NCBI GenBank assembly: GCA_030527065.1 | Contig: JAUNBO010000115.1 | Span: 1-5,865, forward strand | Direction: 5' to 3' | DNA: 5,865 bases | Source of the DNA: Bacillota bacterium | Lineage (GTDB): Bacteria > Bacillota > Clostridia > Peptostreptococcales > Anaerovoracaceae | Shown here: piece by piece, positions 1-3,552 of the stretch | Layout of the letters: each line of letters opens with the position of its first letter | How positions within the stretch are numbered: the stretch's first letter is position 1 | The notes under the pieces: model-generated | The model's input: the letters and a program-made list of their open reading frames with translations, nothing else | Told to the model about the DNA's origin: nothing | Database searches by the model: none | Translations under genes and position numbers: made by a program

Positions 1-16
1 GTTTTCGGACGAATTG

Positions 17-92
17 TGGTGGAGAATAGGGGGATCGAACCCCTGACCTCGTGATTGCGAACCACGCGCTCTCCCAGCTGAGCTAATTCCCC
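17..92 (-). tRNA. tRNA-Ala(CGC)
   Basis: The minus strand folds into a complete 76-nt tRNA with an encoded CCA end. The seven-base-pair acceptor stem includes a G3-U70 wobble pair, the classic identity element for alanyl-tRNA synthetase. The anticodon loop reads TTCGCAA, so the anticodon is CGC, which decodes GCG. D-arm (GCTC...GAGC) and T-loop (TTCGATC) are canonical and the discriminator base is A. It lies 58 nt downstream of tRNA-Val on the same strand and is probably co-transcribed with it. A C34 alanine isoacceptor that reads only GCG fits a GC-rich genome. Confidence 0.97.
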
Positions 93-98
93 GTATAA

Positions 99-121
99 GG
101 CAAAGCCGCCGGGGCTTTGCC
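99..121 (-). repeat. 9-bp perfect hairpin in the tRNA-Val/tRNA-Ala spacer
   Basis: GGCAAAGCC (99-107) and GGCTTTGCC (113-121) are perfect inverted repeats around a 5-nt loop, in the transcribed spacer between the two tRNAs. In the minus-strand RNA the hairpin is followed by UUAUAC rather than a U run, so it is not a standard intrinsic terminator. It may guide processing of the dicistronic tRNA precursor or partly attenuate the distal tRNA. That role is inference. Confidence 0.6.
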
Positions 122-150
122 CGCCGCAACTGCGGTCGTGTTCAAAAAAA

Positions 151-227
151 TGGTGGGGACAACGGGACTCGAACCTGTGACCTCATGCTTGTGACGCATG
201 CGCTCTAACCAGCTGAGCTATGCCCCC
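151..227 (-). tRNA. tRNA-Val(CAC)
   Basis: The minus strand encodes a 77-nt tRNA with a genomic CCA end. The acceptor stem pairs GGGGGCA with TGTCCCC, with one G-U pair. The anticodon stem CATGC/GCATG encloses the loop GTCACAA, so U33 is followed by anticodon CAC, which reads the valine codon GTG. The discriminator is A. The T stem ACAGG/CCCGT contains one A-C mismatch at positions 51-63. The letters GTC in the loop could suggest Asp, but they fall at positions 32-34 and are not the anticodon. It is the first tRNA of a two-gene unit. Confidence 0.95.
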
Positions 228-231
228 ACGG

Positions 232-249
232 ACGCCGCCCGGGCGGCGT
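232..249 (-). repeat. 18-bp perfect GC palindrome in the tRNA-Val leader
   Basis: ACGCCGCCC followed directly by GGGCGGCGT is a perfect palindrome made almost only of G and C. It ends 4 nt upstream of the mature 5' end of tRNA-Val. In RNA it would form a very stable stem of about 7 bp with a four-base loop inside the leader that RNase P removes. It lies downstream of the promoter, so it is transcribed. Confidence 0.6.
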
Positions 250-275
250 AAAAACCACCATCAGCGTGCCATAAA

Positions 276-304
276 ACTATACCACGGCCCCGGTGGAAAT
301 GCAA
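276..304 (-). promoter_or_regulatory. Promoter of the tRNA-Val/tRNA-Ala unit
   Basis: On the minus strand TTGCAT (304-299) and TATAGT (281-276) are separated by exactly 17 bp. The -10 box matches the sigma-A consensus at five of six bases and the -35 box is weak (TTG only). An uninterrupted A/T tract (306-319) lies directly upstream of the -35 box and resembles an UP element, common at stable-RNA promoters, which would offset the weak -35. Transcription should start near 269, giving a leader of about 40 nt before tRNA-Val. Confidence 0.6.
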
Positions 305-329
305 GATTTTTTTAAAAAAGTCCTTTTCA

Positions 330-1724
330 TTAAAACTCTGCGGACTTGGGCGTCCGGGGGAAGGGCTGCACGTCCCGGATGTTGCTCATGCCTGTCATAT
401 ACATGAGAATGCGGTCGAAGCCCAGCCCGTAGCCGGAATGCTTCACGCCTCCGTAACGGCGCAGGTTCAGGTACCACCAATAATCCTCTTCCCTCAGCCC
501 CATTTCCCGGATCCGGCTCAGGAGCATATCGTGGCGCTCTTCCCTCTGGCTGCCGCCGATGATCTCTCCCACCCCGGGGACCAGCAGATCCATGGCCGCC
601 ACCGTCTTTCCGTCGTCGTTGAGCCTCATATAAAAGGCCTTTATGTCCTTGGGGTAATCCGTCACGAAGACCGGCTTCCGGAAAATTTCCTCCGTGATGT
701 ACCGCTCGTGCTCCGTTTGCAGATCCACGCCCCAGGATACGGGGTATTGGAAGTCCTTCCCCGATTTCAACAGCAGTTCCACAGCCTCGGTATAGCTGAT
801 GCAGTGAAACTCAGAAGAGAGGATGTTATCCAGCCGGGCCAGAAGCCCTTTGTCTATGAATTCGTTGAAAAAGGCCATTTCCTGCGGGGCATTGTCCAGA
901 ACATAGCCGATGATGTATTTGATCATTTCCTCGGCAATACGCATGTTTTCCTGCAGGTCTGCAAAGGCCATCTCCGGCTCTATCATCCAGAACTCGGAGG
1001 CATGGCGGGCGGTGTTGGAGTTTTCCGCCCGGAAGGCGGGGCCAAAGGTATAAACGTTGCGGAAAGCCAGGGCGAAAATCTCCGCCTCCAGCTGGCCGCT
1101 GACGGTAAGGTTGGTCTCCTTGCCGAAGAAATCCTGGCTCAGGTCTATTTTGCCTTCCGGCGTCCGGGGCGGCTCCTCCATATCCAGGGTGGTGACCCGG
1201 AACATCTCCCCGGCCCCTTCGCAGTCGCTTCCGGTGATCATGGGCGTATGCACATAGATATAATCCCGCTCCTGGAAGAATTTATGGATGGCGTAGGCCG
1301 CCAGGGAGCGGACCCGGAACACCGCCGAAAAGGTGTTGCTCCTGGGCCGCAGATAAGCGATCTCCCGGAGGAATTCCAGGCTGTGCCGTTTCTTTTGCAG
1401 GGGATAATCTCCATCGCAGCCCGCCTCCACCACGATCTCCGCAGCATGAAGTTCAAAGGGCTGTTTGGCCTCCGGGGTCAGCTTCAGCACTCCCCGGACC
1501 GAAAGCCCCGCCGAGATAGGTATCCTGGCGGCCTTTGCATAATCCGCCACCTTCTCTTCCTCATAGACCACCTGCATGGATCTGAAGCAGCTGCCGTCGT
1601 TCAGCTCTATAAAGCCAAATTTGTTGGAGCTTCGGTTAGACCGCACCCAGCCTTCTATAAGGATTTCCTTTCCCGCATAAGCGGCGGGCTCTTCATATAT
1701 TTTTTTGATCAGGACGCTATCCAT
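330..1724 (-). CDS. asnS: Asparaginyl-tRNA synthetase
   Basis: Cytoplasmic class IIb synthetase that activates asparagine with ATP and charges tRNA-Asn. The 464 residues match the usual length of about 465. An N-terminal OB-fold anticodon-binding domain (about 20-100, with EGWVRSNR near 24-31) precedes the class II catalytic core. Motif 1 lies around 135-164, motif 2 starts FRAENSNTARH at 231, and motif 3 starts GYGLGFDR at 431. FRAENSNT, rather than the FRDED form of aspartyl-tRNA synthetase, and GSQREER (391-397) identify AsnRS. The ATG has GAGG 7 nt upstream. A strong promoter lies 33-62 nt upstream, so the leader of about 27 nt is too short for a T-box. No strong terminator follows the stop codon, so some read-through into the tRNA unit is possible. 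Confidence 0.97.
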   Translation of the reverse strand: MDSVLIKKIYEEPAAYAGKEILIEGWVRSNRSSNKFGFIELNDGSCFRSMQVVYEEEKVADYAKAARIPISAGLSVRGVLKLTPEAKQPFELHAAEIVVEAGCDGDYPLQKKRHSLEFLREIAYLRPRSNTFSAVFRVRSLAAYAIHKFFQERDYIYVHTPMITGSDCEGAGEMFRVTTLDMEEPPRTPEGKIDLSQDFFGKETNLTVSGQLEAEIFALAFRNVYTFGPAFRAENSNTARHASEFWMIEPEMAFADLQENMRIAEEMIKYIIGYVLDNAPQEMAFFNEFIDKGLLARLDNILSSEFHCISYTEAVELLLKSGKDFQYPVSWGVDLQTEHERYITEEIFRKPVFVTDYPKDIKAFYMRLNDDGKTVAAMDLLVPGVGEIIGGSQREERHDMLLSRIREMGLREEDYWWYLNLRRYGGVKHSGYGLGFDRILMYMTGMSNIRDVQPFPRTPKSAEF

Positions 1725-1757
1725 ACTTTCACCTCAAAATTGTTTTCAATGAACATT

Positions 1758-1786
1758 ATTATAGTGTACCCACATTGCTTTTTCAA
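1758..1786 (-). promoter_or_regulatory. Promoter of asnS
   Basis: On the minus strand TTGAAA (1786-1781) and a perfect TATAAT (1763-1758) are separated by 17 bp, a near-consensus sigma-A promoter. The expected start near 1751 gives a 5' untranslated region of about 27 nt ending in the GAGG ribosome binding site. There is no room for a riboswitch or T-box. Confidence 0.85.
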
Positions 1787-1803
1787 GTCCTTTCTGCATA
1801 TCC

Positions 1804-1826
1804 AAAAAGCGGCTTGCCCCGCCGCT
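1804..1826 (-). terminator. Candidate intrinsic terminator upstream of the asnS promoter
   Basis: In the minus-strand sense, AGCGGC and GCCGCT form a 6-bp GC-rich stem around a 7-nt loop, followed at once by four T (a run of five counting the last stem base). Any minus-strand transcript running antisense through darA would meet it 18 nt before the asnS -35 box. It overlaps the -35/spacer region of the darA promoter. The stem is short, so efficiency is uncertain. Confidence 0.4.
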
Positions 1827-1842
1827 GCGGGGGCGGTATAAT
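1814..1842 (+). promoter_or_regulatory. Promoter of darA
   Basis: TTGCCC (1814-1819) and a perfect TATAAT (1837-1842) on the plus strand are separated by 17 bp, back-to-back with the asnS promoter. The spacer is unusually GC-rich and holds an inverted repeat, CCCCGC (1817-1822) and GCGGGG (1827-1832). The predicted start is near 1849, leaving a leader of about 57 nt before the darA ATG. Confidence 0.65.
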
Positions 1843-1905
1843 AAAGATGTCCCAGTGGGCTTACGGCTTTTCAGTGCCGCTCCGGGGGGAGAAAGGAGAA
1901 GCGCC

Positions 1906-2235
1906 ATGAAACTGATCACGGCCATAGTCAATAAGAAGGACGCTGCCGGCGTCTGCGGAGCCTTGCGCAAAGAAAAATTCTTCTTCACCAAGCTTTCCAC
2001 CTCCGGCGGTTTCCTGGGTGAGGGAAATACCACCCTCCTCATCGGCGTGGAAGACGAACAGGTAAAAGGCGTTCTGGAGGTCATCCGCCTGCACTGCCAG
2101 AAGAGAATGGAGCCCATGCCGGCCATAATGGGTGCGGAGGCAGGCTACCCCGCTTTCAATTACACCGCCGCTCAGGTGCTGGTGGGCGGCGCCACCGTAT
2201 TCGTTACGAACATAGAGCATTTTGAGAAGTTTTAG
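1906..2235 (+). CDS. darA: Cyclic-di-AMP receptor, PII-like (DarA/PstA)
   Basis: Small cytoplasmic signal-transduction protein of the DUF970 family, known as DarA, PstA or YaaQ. Family members are PII-like homotrimers that bind cyclic-di-AMP at subunit interfaces; the downstream partner is not well established. The 109 residues equal the length of the Bacillus protein as I recall it, and align without gaps at the N-terminus (MKLITAIV). Residues recalled as ligand contacts are present: T28, F36, L37, N41, G47 and F99. GGFL (34-37), GNTT (40-43) and GGATVFV (94-100) are family signatures. Position 26, Arg in Bacillus, is Phe here. The ATG is chosen because AAAGGAG sits 7 nt upstream; an in-frame GTG at 1855 would add 17 non-homologous residues. 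The last codons and stop are part of a 25-bp repeat that recurs 1233 bp downstream. Confidence 0.95.
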   Translation: MKLITAIVNKKDAAGVCGALRKEKFFFTKLSTSGGFLGEGNTTLLIGVEDEQVKGVLEVIRLHCQKRMEPMPAIMGAEAGYPAFNYTAAQVLVGGATVFVTNIEHFEKF

Positions 2236-2244
2236 CCTGCGGGG
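2220..2244 (+). repeat. 25-bp direct repeat, copy A (darA 3' end)
   Basis: This stretch begins TTTTGAGAAG and ends CCTGCGGGG. It covers the last four sense codons and the TAG stop of darA plus nine bases beyond. An identical copy lies at 3453-3477 in the same orientation. The two copies bracket the AT-rich toxin-antitoxin islet, as left and right attachment sites would. Confidence 0.95.
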
Positions 2245-2247
2245 AAA

Positions 2248-2265
2248 GGAGGCGATATCGTCTCC
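2248..2265. repeat. Near-perfect 18-bp inverted repeat after darA
   Basis: GGAGGCGAT and ATCGTCTCC are inverted repeats with one G-T wobble position and no spacer. The sequence starts 12 nt after the darA stop codon, just inside the islet. No T run follows it on the plus strand, so it is a weak candidate terminator for darA. Confidence 0.4.
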
Positions 2266-2281
2266 CTGTGCAGACTCCGAC

Positions 2282-2308
2282 AAAAATTAAAAAATCACAC
2301 GACGATTT
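2282..2308 (-). terminator. Possible weak terminator of the toxin-antitoxin cassette
   Basis: In the minus-strand sense, AAATC (2308-2304) and GATTT (2296-2292) form a 5-bp stem around a 7-nt loop. It is followed by TTT, AA and five more T. It lies about 55 nt past the stop of the P-loop gene. The stem is AU-rich and short, so it would be weak. Confidence 0.3.
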
Positions 2309-2362
2309 GCAAGGGAATATTGCGCTGAGCTGTAGAAGGTAATGTAATGGTTAAATTAACTT

Positions 2363-2938
2363 TTATGCTCCGTTTTGCTTTCCCTCTAAAAGCTCCCTTA
2401 TCTCCGGCTCACTCCACATGTCGCTTGGCACAATATCTAGCTGGCCTCTTTTTTTTACAGCTATCCTTGTTAATTCAGCACTGTTATCAAACAAATAAAA
2501 CGTGTCTGATAGTTGATATATCTCCGGGATAAGTCTGATACATTTAAAATATCGCTCGATCACTTTATCAGCTGGGACACCATGCCCTCCGCTTTCCATT
2601 CTGGAAACAACTCTATACACATTAATATTAGGATCTCTTGTCAGCACATATACGCACCGTATAAAGTATCCCTTTTCTTTTGCTCTGTTTAACAAATCTA
2701 TCTTTCGTCTTGTTGATAATACTGTTTCAAAGGTAAAATCACGTCTTGATTCCAACTCACCTTCTCTCATTTCATCAGCAATTTCAGCAGCCTCCAAGTC
2801 GGAACATCCCTTTTCCTTCTTTATATCATCTGCATTCACATACTTACCAACAATGCGCGCTTCCCGTGTGATCGAAGATTTTCCACTGCCGTTGGGACCC
2901 GCAAAAACAATTATCTCCGGCTTCTTTTCAGTACGCAT
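2363..2938 (-). CDS. Zeta-toxin-like P-loop ATPase/kinase (COG4185 type)
   Basis: A 191-residue P-loop protein of the zeta-toxin/COG4185 group. Characterised zeta toxins are kinases that phosphorylate UDP-N-acetylglucosamine and poison cell-wall synthesis; the substrate here is unknown. Visible features are Walker A GPNGSGKS (14-21), NADDI (35-39) at the position of the zeta catalytic aspartate region, FTFETVLS (68-75), a central strand CVYVL (95-99), GGHGVP (117-122) and an R/Y-rich helix (ERYFKCIRL, 128-136). No membrane segment or signal peptide is seen. The chosen ATG has GGAG 9 nt upstream and overlaps the preceding gene by 11 nt, implying translational coupling. An ATG five codons earlier (2953) lacks a ribosome binding site. 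It looks intact and is AT-richer than its neighbours. An ATPase without toxic activity is possible. Confidence 0.8.
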   Translation of the reverse strand: MRTEKKPEIIVFAGPNGSGKSSITREARIVGKYVNADDIKKEKGCSDLEAAEIADEMREGELESRRDFTFETVLSTRRKIDLLNRAKEKGYFIRCVYVLTRDPNINVYRVVSRMESGGHGVPADKVIERYFKCIRLIPEIYQLSDTFYLFDNSAELTRIAVKKRGQLDIVPSDMWSEPEIRELLEGKQNGA

Positions 2939-3110
2939 ATTTCTTTTCTCCATTTGGATAAAGAAAATACGGCTTCTTTAATTCAGAATCATATTTAACC
3001 ACAGGATTACCAGCATCTAATGTTTCTTGTATTGACTTTTCCACACCTTTACGAAATAATTTTTCCATTTCAATATCTTCTGCGTCAATCAGGCTATGCG
3101 TTTTTTCCAT
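2928..3110 (-). CDS. Small putative antitoxin partner of the zeta-like protein
   Basis: A 60-residue soluble protein directly upstream of, and overlapping by 11 nt, the P-loop gene. It has a strong ribosome binding site (AGGAG, 7 nt before the ATG) and is the first gene of the pair. The N-terminal half is acidic and predicted helical (EDIEMEKLFRKGVEKSIQET, 11-30). A GNPVVKYD turn-strand follows (34-41), then a C-terminal PYFLYPNGEKKY segment (47-58). Short proteins with a GNP-V-x-Y/W pattern and a terminal YP-G motif often precede zeta/COG4185 genes. That is recalled from family context and has not been checked here. An antitoxin or accessory role is inferred from size, gene order and coupling. 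It has no recognisable similarity to the classical epsilon antitoxin. Confidence 0.7.
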   Translation of the reverse strand: MEKTHSLIDAEDIEMEKLFRKGVEKSIQETLDAGNPVVKYDSELKKPYFLYPNGEKKYAY

Positions 3111-3149
3111 GAAGGTACTCCTTTCGCATCCATGATAAAGGACATATTC

Positions 3150-3290
3150 TTAAACGATTTTCTTAACCGAATTGCTTATAATATTGTTCAACTGACAGTA
3201 TGTGTCAATTATGCATTCTCTGTTACCGTTAAAAGAACACTCGTAATTTTTTTTATGTAAATACTCCAGGATCTGAGTACAGTTAACCAA
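3150..3290 (-). CDS. Possible 46-aa ORF or gene remnant, unrecognised
   Basis: An open frame of 46 codons with a TTG start, preceded by AAGAGG 9 nt upstream. The product includes QILEYLHKKNYEC (6-18) and ends SNSVKKIV. Composition is protein-like and hydrophilic, with four cysteines. No family is recognised. The frame crosses a run of eight A. A second protein-like frame directly upstream (3283-3369) overlaps its start by 8 nt, so the two may be parts of one frameshifted gene. The cassette promoter elements fall inside this ORF, which argues against it being a functioning gene. Translation is uncertain. Confidence 0.3.
   Translation of the reverse strand: MVNCTQILEYLHKKNYECSFNGNRECIIDTYCQLNNIISNSVKKIV
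3178..3208 (-). promoter_or_regulatory. Candidate promoter/operator of the antitoxin-toxin cassette
   Basis: A perfect TTGACA (3208-3203, minus strand) is followed by AATATT after 17 bp or TATTAT after 19 bp. The -35 box lies inside an inverted repeat, TGACA (3193-3197) and TGTCA (3203-3207), separated by 5 bp. Such a palindrome over a promoter is typical of an autorepressor site, and toxin-antitoxin operons are commonly autoregulated. The -10 box is not decisive, so the exact start is uncertain. Confidence 0.45.
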
Positions 3291-3452
3291 TTGATTTTAC
3301 CTCTTCGCTCCTGATTCCCATAGGATGACCGTAGCCTAAAGCAACAGGGTTACGCACACTTGACGCTCTTTATCCTGTCATTAGTTGGGTAAATTGTGAT
3401 AAATCAATGATAATCTTCTATCAATTTTTCAAAAGCCACAATACCCATAGCC

Positions 3453-3477
3453 TTTTGAGAAGTTTTAGCCTGCGGGG
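3453..3477 (+). repeat. 25-bp direct repeat, copy B
   Basis: Identical to 2220-2244 and in the same orientation. Here it is not preceded by the rest of darA. It continues into GGGGCTTTT, so AGCC (3467-3470) and GGCT (3476-3479) followed by T make a small terminator-like structure that copy A lacks. This side may therefore keep the original darA downstream sequence. Confidence 0.95.
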
Positions 3478-3519
3478 CTTTTACCGTTCGTCCGCAAAAA
3501 CATTCGAGCAAAGCCCCGC
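3472..3519. repeat. 10-bp inverted repeat between the islet and lysS
   Basis: GCGGGGCTTT (3472-3481) and AAAGCCCCGC (3510-3519) are perfect inverted repeats separated by 28 nt. The structure lies in the spacer after lysS and could act as a bidirectional transcription end point between convergent genes. The loop is long and no clear U run follows on the minus strand, so terminator function is tentative. It is adjoined by the 12-bp palindrome GCAAATATTTGC (3518-3529). Confidence 0.5.
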
Positions 3520-3552
3520 AAATATTTGCTGATATCCACCCTTGCAGACTTT

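Larger units (their letters stand above)
2220..3477. mobile_element. AT-rich islet between 25-bp direct repeats
   Basis: From about 2280 to 3470 the DNA is visibly much richer in A and T than asnS, darA, lysS or greA. It holds a two-gene toxin-antitoxin-like cassette plus short open-frame remnants. Perfect 25-bp direct repeats of the darA 3' terminus mark both ends. The darA stop codon is kept at the left end, a pattern typical of elements that integrate into the 3' end of a gene. No integrase, transposase or terminal inverted repeats are visible, so it could be a remnant, a non-autonomous element mobilised in trans, or cargo brought in by recombination. Collapsing the repeats gives a normal 84-bp convergent darA-lysS spacer. 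Confidence 0.5.
3111..3552. other. 442-bp region upstream of the cassette: promoter, remnants, repeat copy B
   Basis: No securely identified gene lies here. Right to left it holds the 84-bp spacer after lysS with a long inverted repeat, direct-repeat copy B (3453-3477), short open minus-strand frames at 3404-3448 and 3283-3369, a possible 46-codon ORF (3150-3290) and the probable cassette promoter around 3178-3208. The segment from about 3120 to 3460 is AT-rich and looks like eroded coding DNA. Confidence 0.6.

Noticed and set aside
151..227. tRNA-Asp(GTC) instead of tRNA-Val
   Set aside because: Folding places GTC at positions 32-34 of the loop. With U33 fixed, the anticodon is CAC, and the acceptor stem and A73 fit valine.
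1725..1757. T-box or other riboswitch upstream of asnS
   Set aside because: The promoter is only about 27 nt from the start codon by predicted start site, too little for a T-box. No stem I or T-box sequence is present.
438..1841. A 467-codon plus-strand open frame opposite asnS
   Set aside because: It is the antisense shadow of a clear, full-length asnS with all class II motifs. It has no recognisable domains and a composition typical of a reversed GC-rich gene.
1861..2283. Minus-strand frames opposite darA
   Set aside because: They are antisense to a well-recognised darA gene and show no independent features.
2220..3477. A transposon or insertion sequence
   Set aside because: No transposase frame and no terminal inverted repeats are visible, and a 25-bp direct repeat is longer than usual target duplications. 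Attachment-site or recombination origin fits better.
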